This document shows positions 1 to 8,100 of a stretch of DNA of 28,505 bases, piece after piece. The notes below the pieces were generated by a model. The model was given only the letters and a program-made list of their open reading frames with translations. It was not told the origin of the DNA and ran no database searches. Both the position numbers and the translations under genes were made by a program. Source of the DNA: a virus. The DNA lies in the IMG/VR virus record IMGVR_UViG_3300042691_052879, positions 1 to 28,505 of that record. One strand, written 5' to 3'. Position 1 is the stretch's first letter. Each line of letters begins with the position of its first letter.

Positions 1-628
1 GAGTATTTCCGTGACTTGTTGGAAGATATATGTAAACTTCAGAAAAAGCGTTGTAACTATTTCGAACTGAATTGATGATGCTGACGTCTCCCAGGTATTT
101 CACTACCTTTTTGTAAAAAATGCTATCATCCTCTTCTACATAAACTGTTGGATTAGAAGTTACCGGGCTAATTGCAGGATACTTAGTAGGGTTAGACGCA
201 ATCACGCTTTGCACGTATTCCGCAGAATTAGCTTCGCGGAAACGAATTGCACCAATCTCTTTAAGCCATTTGAAAAAAACACGTTCAGAAACCGTTAGCG
301 TTGAAGTTGGATCATAACCAGTTTGCCCAGTTAAAGTTGCTTCCAAATTTAAGCAGTAGTTTTGAAAGGACTCTGCAAAGAAGTCGTTCCATGTTTTTGT
401 TCCGTCAACTTGTTCAAAGCCACCGGGAACATTTGATAGTCCGATGGTGTTAATGAAAGATGGCGACGTGTTTTCAATTGGAGGCAGATTCATCAAAGCA
501 TATTTCGAAAAACGAAACTTCTTTTGAGAATCATTGAATGTCAAACCTAAATCTTCAGATGCGGATGAGAACGTGTAGAACGTTCCTCCTTGAAGTCTTA
601 TAGGTCTTATGAGTGGTGCAACAGCCAT
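1..628 (-). CDS. Partial unknown, probably virion structural protein (C-terminus off the left edge)
   Basis: An open frame begins at ATG 628-626 and runs without a stop for 209 codons to the left edge, so only the N-terminal part is present. The protein starts MAVAPLIRPIRLQGG and continues with aromatic-rich, mostly non-repetitive sequence (YTFSSASEDLGLTF, RVFFKWLKEIGAIRF). No signal peptide, membrane segment or catalytic motif is visible. It lies 18 bp downstream of the 268-residue gene on the same strand, and the two start regions share a near-identical 13-mer, so they are probably expressed together. I do not recognise the family. The structural assignment rests on context and composition only. 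Confidence 0.75.
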   Translation of the reverse strand, partial: MAVAPLIRPIRLQGGTFYTFSSASEDLGLTFNDSQKKFRFSKYALMNLPPIENTSPSFINTIGLSNVPGGFEQVDGTKTWNDFFAESFQNYCLNLEATLTGQTGYDPTSTLTVSERVFFKWLKEIGAIRFREANSAEYVQSVIASNPTKYPAISPVTSNPTVYVEEDDSIFYKKVVKYLGDVSIINSVRNSYNAFSEVYIYLPTSHGNT

Positions 629-646
629 TAATGTGCTTATCTAATT

Positions 647-1453
647 TTACCAGTAGGTTACGTCACCGTGAGCTCCTACGACTTTCCAACCGTTTGTTCC
701 AGCCGCCAAGTCAATCCAGATACCGGTAAATTTAGCATCAGTTTGCGAATTAAGAGTTGTATTAAGAATGATATTTGATCCTACGGCAGTGTTATCAAAA
801 GCAGGGTCAAAGTTAGAAGAGTTATCTAATTCAAATTGCAAGTTTGAGGGAGCCGCTGTGTCAAAAACAATAGTTACGAGTTGACCATCATTAACAGTTC
901 CTACAGCAGGAAGAGTCAACACATTGAAAGATGAAGCAGTCGATACGTCCAAGTGAAGAACTCTAACCATGCTAGTAATTGGTAGAATGCCAGTAGCAAC
1001 TTCGGTATTAACCGCAGGGCTCTTTGAATTAGCCGCGTACCATTGCTCATTAGCTTCTGAGTCGTTTGCGATATACCGTAAATTATTAACGAAAACGTCG
1101 AATCCTCCAGTATTGTCAAATGTAACCGCTCCATCAGCGCCAAAAGTGCCGCTGACCGTCATTGATCCAGTAAGTCCAACCGTTGAGCTGTTAGTTGGGG
1201 TTCCTAGATTAAGATTTCCGTCAATCTGTGCTGATCCTTGACAAAGGAAGAGGTTTACCGATGCTGCTCTGTTATATCTTAGAATTTGAACATCGCCTAC
1301 GTTCAATGATCCTCCAGGAACATATGAAGTGTTTAGACGAGTTTCAATAGTGTTAATTGCGTTTTGTAAAAGAGTAAAGTTGTTATTCAGAACAATTCTC
1401 GAGGCGGCAATGTTATCTCCGCCTAAGATTTCTGTGATAGTTACTGTTGCCAT
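647..1453 (-). CDS. Fibre-like virion structural protein, 268 aa
   Basis: The N-terminus has a hydrophobic/asparagine-rich heptad-like stretch (about residues 18-42, with SRIVLNNNFTLLQNAINTIE), followed by glycine-, threonine- and asparagine-rich beta-prone sequence (GNLNLGTPTNSSTVGLTGS) and a C-terminal module ending GWKVVGAHGDVTYW. A short trimerising helix before a beta-rich shaft and tip is the usual plan of small phage fibre or fibre-attachment proteins, so a tail-fibre or appendage role is likely. This rests on composition and architecture, not on a named family. The start is the only ATG near a plausible leader; no Shine-Dalgarno sequence precedes it. The 49-bp gap upstream carries the element GATATATAG. 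Confidence 0.7.
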   Translation of the reverse strand: MATVTITEILGGDNIAASRIVLNNNFTLLQNAINTIETRLNTSYVPGGSLNVGDVQILRYNRAASVNLFLCQGSAQIDGNLNLGTPTNSSTVGLTGSMTVSGTFGADGAVTFDNTGGFDVFVNNLRYIANDSEANEQWYAANSKSPAVNTEVATGILPITSMVRVLHLDVSTASSFNVLTLPAVGTVNDGQLVTIVFDTAAPSNLQFELDNSSNFDPAFDNTAVGSNIILNTTLNSQTDAKFTGIWIDLAAGTNGWKVVGAHGDVTYW

Positions 1454-1484
1454 TTATGTGCGTATTTTTTATGCTTTTTCTAAA

Positions 1485-1493
1485 CTATATATC
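1485..1493 (-). promoter_or_regulatory. Candidate late-promoter element GATATATAG
   Basis: The minus strand reads GATATATAG in the 49-bp gap ahead of the fibre-like gene. The same 9-mer occurs ahead of the S1 gene. A/T-rich -10-like late promoters (TATAAATA) without a -35 are the T4 norm. This is motif recurrence only. Confidence 0.35.
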
Positions 1494-1502
1494 TCCAACA
1501 TC

Positions 1503-2351
1503 TTATTTTGAGTTTGACCGATTGTATGATTCTGGAACATCGTTTTCCCACTTTGGGTCATACCAGAATCTTCTACCAGTTTTATCAATTACGTTGTTGC
1601 CTTTGCCATAGACCTGCATCCACGCGCCAAAACCATCAGCGGGAACGCCATTAGGGTTTACCCAGTCTTTTAGCTGCCCACCTCCAAGGGTGTATGCATC
1701 TCTTACGCAAAGATGAACAGTTTTTAGAATCTCTTCTAACTGGTCACGAGTAAGATCTTTTGCAATGGTAAAAGGCATAACATCGGTACGATAGAGAATC
1801 TCAGCTCGGAGGTAGTTTCCTACTCCATTAAAATAGCCTTGATTCATTAAGATCTCATTTACAGGTGAATTAAATGCTTTAGATGATTGCCAATTTGCTC
1901 GAACCGCATTTGCAAACTCATTAAATTCTGTAAGAGGACAGGGCCCTCTACCAGAATTCCAGGTACCCCATTTCCATTTTGCAAACCTTCTTACATCGTG
2001 TAGGACCAATAAATCTCCGCGATTAGTTATTAGCCGTAAATGTGCATGCTTTAGCACTTCTTCTTTCTTGGGACTATCGTGTCGAACCATTGCCCAAGAT
2101 CCACTCATGCCTAAAGTCACCATTAAGTTTCGTTGATCCTTTCCGGTTGGTCCACCACCAACAAGATCAAGTTCTAACATGAGTTCTTTTCCACGGCTTA
2201 TGGCTCTTACTGTAAAGATTCCACCGCCAAAAGGATCAAGTTCTGTTTTTACTTTTGAAACGGGAGACTTTTCAATTTTTTCAAAGAATTGATTTGTTGC
2301 GACTGCGTTAATAAAGTCGCTCATAATTTTAACTTCTGCTAATTCAGGCAT
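1503..2351 (-). CDS. Fpg/Nei-family DNA glycosylase/AP lyase with zincless finger
   Basis: This is a base-excision repair enzyme expected to remove oxidised bases and nick the abasic site. The N-terminus MPELAEV carries the catalytic Pro2 and Glu3 of the family (usual form MPELPEV). A beta-hairpin lysine is at Lys55 (SRGKELML). The helix-two-turn-helix is at about 163-190, with NEILMNQGYFNGVGNYLRAE. The C-terminal DNA-binding finger (about 247-268) keeps the GRRF arginine pair at 260-261 but has none of the four zinc-binding cysteines of bacterial Fpg, so it looks like the zincless finger known from NEIL1, plant Fpg and a mimivirus Nei. At 282 residues the length is normal. Its ATG overlaps the stop of the exonuclease gene (TAATG), suggesting coupled synthesis of two repair proteins. 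Substrate preference cannot be read from sequence. Confidence 0.93.
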   Translation of the reverse strand: MPELAEVKIMSDFINAVATNQFFEKIEKSPVSKVKTELDPFGGGIFTVRAISRGKELMLELDLVGGGPTGKDQRNLMVTLGMSGSWAMVRHDSPKKEEVLKHAHLRLITNRGDLLVLHDVRRFAKWKWGTWNSGRGPCPLTEFNEFANAVRANWQSSKAFNSPVNEILMNQGYFNGVGNYLRAEILYRTDVMPFTIAKDLTRDQLEEILKTVHLCVRDAYTLGGGQLKDWVNPNGVPADGFGAWMQVYGKGNNVIDKTGRRFWYDPKWENDVPESYNRSNSK

Positions 2352-3070
2352 TACAGTATGTTTTCTTTTACGGTTTCTGGGTGATATGTGTTGTAGATCT
2401 TTTCGGCAAGAAGTATCATAGACTTTACATCCTTTTCACAATAGGTTACAACTCTATCAGCTTCTCCAGCATGAAAAGTAGCGTGTACTTGACTGCCATC
2501 GATATCGTCTTTTGGAGTTGGAATTCCCATGCCAAAACATGCCTCTTCAAAAGTGACGTCCAGTGATGAGCCGCTCTTCCACATTTCTTTCATATCAAAG
2601 ATATTCATTTCCCAAGGCTTCTTTTCATATGAGCTTAGGCAATTTGGAACTTGAATTCCGTTCATCAACAATCGGCGAACAATCCATGGAACGTCAAAGT
2701 TTTTAATGTTCCACCCAGTTGGAATCAATCCAGCAGAATCGGCTTTATGAAAGAGGTTTGCAATCTTTTTCAGCATTGTTACCTCATCAATGTCAGAAAT
2801 TGTCTGAATCTGCATTTCGCCATCTTTCCAAATTCCGTAAGAGAGACAAGCAATTCTTCCAAATTCAGGAAAGAGAGCCACATTATTTGGATAGTCTTGG
2901 TGAAGGTCCCCCGTCCAGCTCTTTCCATTGAGGAGACGGCTGCTCTTCTTTTCAAAAATGCTGCCTGACTCTGGACCTTTGTCATCGATCATGGATTGGT
3001 AGTCTGGGTATTGACCACATGTCTCAATGTCGAAAAAGAGGAATTTCTTAAACTTTTCTCGTGAATACAT
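2351..3070 (-). CDS. PolB-type 3'-5' exonuclease (DnaQ-like), stand-alone
   Basis: The protein has the three DEDD exonuclease motifs: Exo I FFDIETCG with Asp14 and Glu16, Exo II TGWNIKNFDVPWI with Asp126, and Exo III YCEKDV with Tyr210 and Asp214. The GWN..FD form of Exo II is typical of the exonuclease domain of family B polymerases, and 239 residues leave no room for a polymerase domain. It therefore resembles the predicted stand-alone PolB-like 3'-5' exonucleases. The likely role is trimming or proofreading of 3' ends in phage replication or repair. It is the first gene of a two-gene unit with the glycosylase and starts 132 bp from the divergent plus-strand genes. The leader AAGTAAAACT has no Shine-Dalgarno sequence. 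Confidence 0.9.
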   Translation of the reverse strand: MYSREKFKKFLFFDIETCGQYPDYQSMIDDKGPESGSIFEKKSSRLLNGKSWTGDLHQDYPNNVALFPEFGRIACLSYGIWKDGEMQIQTISDIDEVTMLKKIANLFHKADSAGLIPTGWNIKNFDVPWIVRRLLMNGIQVPNCLSSYEKKPWEMNIFDMKEMWKSGSSLDVTFEEACFGMGIPTPKDDIDGSQVHATFHAGEADRVVTYCEKDVKSMILLAEKIYNTYHPETVKENIL

Positions 3071-3202
3071 AGTTTTACTTTATTTGATTATTCTATACAC
3101 CAAGAGATTTAAGTTTTCCGAAACTTTTTTCACATGTTGTATAAAATTAGTATCAGAAGAAAGGAGGATAAGACTATTCTCTATGACAAATAAACACTCA
3201 AT
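3071..3202. promoter_or_regulatory. Divergent intergenic region with candidate signals for both strands
   Basis: This 132-bp A/T-rich gap separates the leftward exonuclease gene from the rightward SET cassette and must hold the rightward start signals. On the plus strand, 3140-3147 reads TATAAAAT, a plausible -10 or T4-late-like element without a convincing -35. A perfect AAGGAGG follows at 3161-3167. Just upstream, 3111-3126 can form a 6-bp hairpin (AAGTTT, loop TCCG, AAACTT) followed by a T-run to 3130, which looks like a weak plus-strand terminator. On the minus strand TATAGAAT (3097-3090) is a weak -10 candidate. All of these are inferences from matches by eye. Confidence 0.4.
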
Positions 3203-3251
3203 ATGGATCAAAACGACATCAGAAATGCTATGCAGTCACAGATTGACTTAA
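3183..3251 (+). CDS. Possible 22-residue leader ORF (MTNKHSIWIK...)
   Basis: The best Shine-Dalgarno sequence in the window, AAGGAGG at 3161-3167, is 15 nt from this ATG but 35 nt from the ATG of the next gene. The short frame ends at 3251 and overlaps the first 49 bases of the 87-residue gene in another frame. It could be a translated leader that hands ribosomes on to the next gene, or simply chance. The peptide has no recognisable motif. Confidence that it is translated is low. Confidence 0.2.
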   Translation: MTNKHSIWIKTTSEMLCSHRLT

Positions 3252-3466
3252 GCACGGCTCCTTGGCACGGTTGTGAGCAGGGAAATTACTTATTCGACAG
3301 CGCTACAATGTTTAAGCGCATATCACCAATTGTTTCTCCTACAGGCAACGAAGAATTTGCTGCTGCAGAAGTGGTAGTTTGCAGAAAGTGCGGAAAGATT
3401 CCACCATTCTTTGCTGAGAAAATGGGTGACTGCCCTGCTGAGCATGTATCAGAATGCAAGAAGTAA
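3203..3466 (+). CDS. Small protein with C-terminal zinc-binding-like motif, 87 aa
   Basis: This is one of only two convincing plus-strand genes. The N-terminal half is unremarkable; the C-terminal part contains Cys60, Cys63, Cys77, His81 and Cys85 in the spacing CxxC-x13-C-x3-H-x3-C (VVCRKCGKIP, GDCPAEHVSEC), which could hold one zinc ion. No membrane segment or signal is visible. The start at ATG 3203 is the only possible ATG after an in-frame stop at 3191. Its last 13 bases overlap the start of the SET gene, so the two are probably translated together and may act together. I do not recognise the family, and a DNA-, RNA- or protein-binding role is only a guess from the cysteines. Confidence 0.7.
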   Translation: MDQNDIRNAMQSQIDLSTAPWHGCEQGNYLFDSATMFKRISPIVSPTGNEEFAAAEVVVCRKCGKIPPFFAEKMGDCPAEHVSECKK

Positions 3467-3870
3467 AGCACTATCAGAAAATTTCAGTGAAACGCTCTCC
3501 CCTTCATGGGTGGGGCGTTTTTGCTGATGATGACATTTCTGCTAACGAAATGATCGAAGTTGCTCCCGGCGTAATTCTAGAGCAAAGCTTTCTGAATGCA
3601 TGTCATTACGTTGCAAAAGCAGAAGGACTAAAGCCTGAAGAGATCATGCTCGACCAATATGGAATTGGCTGGACTGATGGTAGAGCTTTTTTTCCTCTTG
3701 GATGGGTAGGGCTTTACAATCATTCAGACGACCCTTCTGCAGAATTTGTATACGTTAGTGACGAACTTGTTGGAATTCGATCTACAAAATCTATACAGTC
3801 AGGAGAGGAAATCACCGTCAGCTATGGGGATCACTGGTGGAAGCAGAAGGACTACCTCCAAAAGCTCTGA
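3454..3870 (+). CDS. SET-domain protein (putative protein-lysine methyltransferase)
   Basis: This compact 138-residue SET domain shows the N-terminal SPLHGWGVFA (residues 15-24), matching the GxG-F/A part of the S-adenosylmethionine site; the pseudoknot element LYNHSDDPSA (88-97, NHS core); and the C-terminal SGEEITVSYG (116-125) followed by paired tryptophans. SET enzymes transfer methyl groups from S-adenosylmethionine to lysine side chains. The usual post-SET cysteines are absent. The target here is unknown, with host chromatin-like proteins, translation factors or virion proteins as possibilities. It overlaps the upstream small gene by 13 bp and its 3' end overlaps phoH on the opposite strand by 53 bp. 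The lone opposite orientation suggests a later-acquired cassette. Confidence 0.85.
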   Translation: MQEVKHYQKISVKRSPLHGWGVFADDDISANEMIEVAPGVILEQSFLNACHYVAKAEGLKPEEIMLDQYGIGWTDGRAFFPLGWVGLYNHSDDPSAEFVYVSDELVGIRSTKSIQSGEEITVSYGDHWWKQKDYLQKL

Positions 3871-4594
3871 ATTCATATTTCTCAAATTCGTCTTCAATGT
3901 CAATGATGATAGGGTTCCTTACAATGTCTTCACGATTAAAGTGCATTATTCCAAATGGTGGCTTTCCTTCAAACAGTCTCATTACAATTTCCAGTGATGA
4001 CAGCTTTTTGTCTTTTAGGTCGATCTGTTTAGTATCTCCTATGATGATCATCTTGCTGTCTTCACCGATACGAGTCATTGTAGTCCTCATATTTTTAAGT
4101 GAAATGTTCTGAGCTTCGTCTACAATAATAATCGTGTTATCAATAGAGCGACCTCTAATGTACGCCAGAGGTAGTACCTCAATAATTTCATGTTCGATGA
4201 GTTTTTGTGTAAGAGGCTTGCCAATGATCTTGTAAAAATTGTCAAGAAAAGATTCCATGAATGGTTCCATCTTCTCTTTAAGGCTTCCTTTAAGGTATCC
4301 AATGTCTTCTCCTTCTGTGACAGTTACGCTTTTAGCAAGAATAATTTTCTTGTAAAAGTTCTCTGGATTTGCCAAAAGCTTTAATGCCTCGGCGCAGGCT
4401 ACATAAGTTTTGCCGGTCCCGGCAGGACCTCCACAGATGACTATGTCTTTATTTTTGATAAGCCTACTAAGAAGCTTCTGATTTTCAGTTTTTGGTAGAA
4501 AACTGACTTTTACTCGGGCAGCTGAAATTTCTTCCTCCTTAATGTAGTGAGGTCTTTCTTCTGCGGGTTGTTGGTGGGTTTTTCTTCTTGCCAT
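3818..4594 (-). CDS. phoH: PhoH-like P-loop ATPase
   Basis: The Walker A motif GPAGTGKT (residues 56-63) and Walker B motif TIIIVDEAQNI (154-163), followed by IIIGDTKQIDL (184-193, sensor-like), define the PhoH family, a nucleotide-binding, superfamily-1-helicase-like ATPase common in marine and T4-type phages. Its exact role in phage is unsettled; RNA metabolism and phosphate stress have been proposed. At 258 residues the length is typical. The last about 18 residues (GGSPSASTSDPHS end) are low complexity and are encoded antisense to the conserved end of the SET gene, so they may be a recent extension. It starts immediately after the HAD gene stop (TAG ATG) and is probably co-transcribed with it. 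Confidence 0.95.
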   Translation of the reverse strand: MARRKTHQQPAEERPHYIKEEEISAARVKVSFLPKTENQKLLSRLIKNKDIVICGGPAGTGKTYVACAEALKLLANPENFYKKIILAKSVTVTEGEDIGYLKGSLKEKMEPFMESFLDNFYKIIGKPLTQKLIEHEIIEVLPLAYIRGRSIDNTIIIVDEAQNISLKNMRTTMTRIGEDSKMIIIGDTKQIDLKDKKLSSLEIVMRLFEGKPPFGIMHFNREDIVRNPIIIDIEDEFEKYEFRAFGGSPSASTSDPHS

Positions 4595-5149
4595 CTATAC
4601 TTTTACGGTTTCAACTTTTACATCTTTTTCTTTTTCCAATTCTTTTGCGTGATCAAGATTTTCTTGATTGTCATCGAAAAAGATAAAGTCGTGGTATCCT
4701 TGAGCTATGAGGTCCCTCAAAGCTTCTGATTTTTTTTGTGCAATACTTCCTTTAAAATTGTACTTGGGATCGTTTACCGCAATTACAAGATCGGGGTGAA
4801 TGTCTATTCCATTTTCCAAAAAGAAAGTCCTAATCATATTGGAAGATGACCGTGCAGTTAGAATACAAACGTGTACACCTCTTCTGTAGAAATCATTGAG
4901 TTTTTCTAAAACGTGAGTGATGAATTCGGCATTTCTAAGTATGTCCGCGCTTTCAAATTCAGTAAAAGACAGCGAATGCTTTTTAGGATCGTGCTTGAAA
5001 AAGTTAAACTCTGCTGGCGTAAGACTTTTAACAACCTTTCCGCGACGGTCTAGCACCTGTATTTTTGCTGATGATACAACTAGCGTATCATCCAAATCAA
5101 AAACGGCAAGCCTTCCTAGAGAAGTACCTTTTATTGAAGCTTCATTCAT
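4595..5149 (-). CDS. HAD-superfamily phosphatase
   Basis: Haloacid-dehalogenase motifs are present in order: FDLDDTL (motif I, nucleophile Asp18 and acid Asp20), CILTARS (motif II, Thr98), a lysine pair at 139-140 (motif III) and IFFDDN (motif IV, Asp159-Asp160). Such 180-200-residue phage HAD proteins resemble the 3'-phosphatase part of polynucleotide kinases or small nucleotidases, so a nucleic-acid-end or nucleotide phosphatase is the best guess; the substrate is not determined. The gene sits 16 bp after the 2822-residue baseplate gene and abuts phoH. The gap upstream carries GAATAAATA, five bases before the ATG. No Shine-Dalgarno sequence is seen. Confidence 0.88.
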   Translation of the reverse strand: MNEASIKGTSLGRLAVFDLDDTLVVSSAKIQVLDRRGKVVKSLTPAEFNFFKHDPKKHSLSFTEFESADILRNAEFITHVLEKLNDFYRRGVHVCILTARSSSNMIRTFFLENGIDIHPDLVIAVNDPKYNFKGSIAQKKSEALRDLIAQGYHDFIFFDDNQENLDHAKELEKEKDVKVETVKV

Positions 5150-5154
5150 ATAAC

Positions 5155-5163
5155 TATTTATTC
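5155..5163 (-). promoter_or_regulatory. Candidate late-promoter element GAATAAATA
   Basis: The minus strand reads GAATAAATA in the 16-bp gap before the HAD gene, five bases from its ATG. It shares the ATAAATA core of T4-type late promoters. If used, the transcript would be nearly leaderless. Confidence 0.28.
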
Positions 5164-5165
5164 AT

Positions 5166-8100
5166 TTAATGTTCTGCCTTAAAAACTTCCAGGTAGTCTT
5201 GGTTATATCTTCTCTGAACATTTCCATTAGTATCTACGATTTGCAATTCCAAGTCGTACAAACCAGTCTCTAAAAATGTCCATAAGAAATTAGGATCTTC
5301 AATTGAACATACCTTTGTTCCATCGTGATACAAGTTCCAGAGAAACTTGGTTTTTCCGGCTATGTTTGAAGCATCAGACGAAAACAAAACTGAGCTTCCA
5401 GCTGGAATCCTCTTTTCACTGTATGAAATTGTGGTGTCTTCCCATGTGTATGCAGAATTCATGGAAGCCTCGTATTGAAGTCTCATAGAATCCCACTGTT
5501 TTGTAGAGCTCCAGATACTGTTTGTGACTGTTTGATTAGTTTTTAGTCCTAAATCTAGTGGGGTGTATGCAACAAAGTTTCCGGAAGTTGAAGAATCCTG
5601 AGGAATGTCAATTTCAATTAGAGAATTTTCTTGATCCACTTTAGTAATCCGTGTTTTATACGGATCAGTAAGCGGCCCTCCACCAAGCTGCATCAATACC
5701 ATACCTGGCTTTAATGACTGAATTGGGCTTGGCATCAGCGAAGACGTAAAGTACGGAACCCCTGGCTGAGTTATGTCAGTTATTTGGTACACGCCAGGAT
5801 CAAAAATAAGAGAACCGTCAAGAGTGGTTGTTCCATTAAAATAGACAGCGTCTCTTCCAATGATTCCATTTTCTGGATCCACAACTACTGCGTTAAAACT
5901 TAAAATATGCTCGGCCTGAAAAGGATCAGTCACATTTATTACTACAGGAACTGGATATTCATTCCAGTCTGAGTGATTAGCGGCAAAATTTGCATTTGTA
6001 AACAAGTCATACGGAGAGCCTGCTGTATACAATACTGCCTGACCGTCAAAGAACGAATTGAAAATAAGAGCTGTTCCATTAACTGCAATAACAATTCCGG
6101 TTTCGTCGACTACTTCTACCTGTGCCCACGGTTTGTACAAATTAGGATATGTTCCTGGCACAGGAGTATCAAAAAGTAATCCATCGGGCGTTTGGTTGGT
6201 ACCCCAAGTGATAGCGGGGTACCAACCACCATTTACCGCAGTATATTCTCGCGAGCCTTCTTCGCCGTTAAATATGTAAGATTGTATGTTTCTGTATGGG
6301 CTCGCAAACTGTAGAAGACTGTTTTCGAGGCCTCCTCCATAAAATATGTCAGGATCTTGCACCCAATTATAGTAGTTTCCTAGAGGGAAAGTGTGAGAAA
6401 ACGCATCATAAGGCAGACCTACCGCGAGATCTGAATCAATCCAGTAATGATTCTGGATAAACAGATCATAGTCTCCTCTTAGGTAACCAAGTGTGTCCGT
6501 TCCTGGAGACTTGGCGCTAGCTGCAATATAATATAAGTCTTCTGTCGATGAAACAGCTGGATCGATAAATTGAACTATATTGGACTGATACGGAAATGCA
6601 TAGAGCAGACGGTTGTCTTCTGTTGCTAACATTGGAGTATCACTTTCAATGTATGTTACAAAGCCTGACGACTCTTGTATTACACCTTTTCCAGGTCCGA
6701 ATTCGCCAATCACGGTCTCTGCTACTGGATCATAAAGATAACCAGCAATCGGTAGATTTGAATCATAACCTACTATATTGGTTAACGCTTTGCTATTTGC
6801 AACTGTGCTACAGTGGAAAGAACACGTTGGAATCCATGGAACATATGAAGTAGGACCTGGACTTCCCAAGTTGCTTCCTGCAACACTGGGAAGAATGAAC
6901 ACCGATCCGGGTAATACTGAATCGACTGTGTATCCGGGCTGTATTCCTGGTCCATGAACAATTGAAAAAACTTGTATGCCAGTGGTATCTCCATATATGT
7001 TAAAGTCAGTAGGATTCCCCCATGTAAAAACTCTTTCCACAGTTGTCGCTGTAGGATCTCTGGAAACAAGACTGTAGTTAAATTTACTCAGCCCAGGGTT
7101 ATCGTTCTTAGGAGTGTTTCCTAAGTAATCATAGAAATTGTTGTTCAGCAAGCTTGTCATATATGACGCCAGTGCTGGTCGGTTTGCATCCACGGCTGAT
7201 AGGTCAAACACAGAAGCAGACAGCTCGTTGAGCTGTAAAGATATTTCGGTATTGGCATCTGGATCCAAAGCAATTCTAAAATTTGTACCTAGTGTGTATG
7301 GCCAATCTAGAGTAGTCCATGTCTGTGAGCACATTGCATCCCAGTCGAGGTTTTCTACCTCGTTCCATGCAAGTTTTACTCCCAAGTGAGTGTCCGCGTA
7401 ATCTTCATCAAAATCGCGAGCTTTCTCCATGAAAGTTGAATCGCAAAGGTAGAGCTCGTTGTTAGGGTCTTTTACTGTCACAACAGTCCATCCGGGATTC
7501 TCCATGAATTCTCCAACATTTACAACTTCTTGAGAAAACTCGCCTTCAGAAATTCCATGATCATAGAACCAACCTCTTCCAGTTTTTTCTGCCGGAAAAA
7601 TAATGCTGTCCTCGAAAGCTCCCAGAACTGGTCGAGTGTTGAAATCCATTACCAGGTTAAGATTGGTGGCTGAACTATTTGAATACGTCCGTGTAGGGAA
7701 AGAGTTGTATTTGTACTCTATCCATCCAAAAACAGTTACGTTGTCTATTTGTTGAAGTACCGTCTCTAGTTCATTATACTTTTTTCCTTCAAGAGAAACC
7801 GCTTCTACGCAATAAATAGAAGAGCTGGCTTCGCTCCAGATGCTCCAAGGAGTTCCTTGATTGCTTGTGTCTTCGTAAGCATCTATGGTTCTAAAATGCT
7901 GCTCGTATAGAGTAGTCCCTGTATCATATATGAGACCTTTGACTTCGTATACTGAATCCACCCCACCAACTTCACGACATACCCACATTGAATTAGTAAC
8001 TGGATTATAGACTATAAATCTAAATAGCCCTGGCGTAGGCACCGATATGGTGTGCACTGGTGTTGAAAGATCAAAAAAGCTAAATATGTCTATATTTCCA

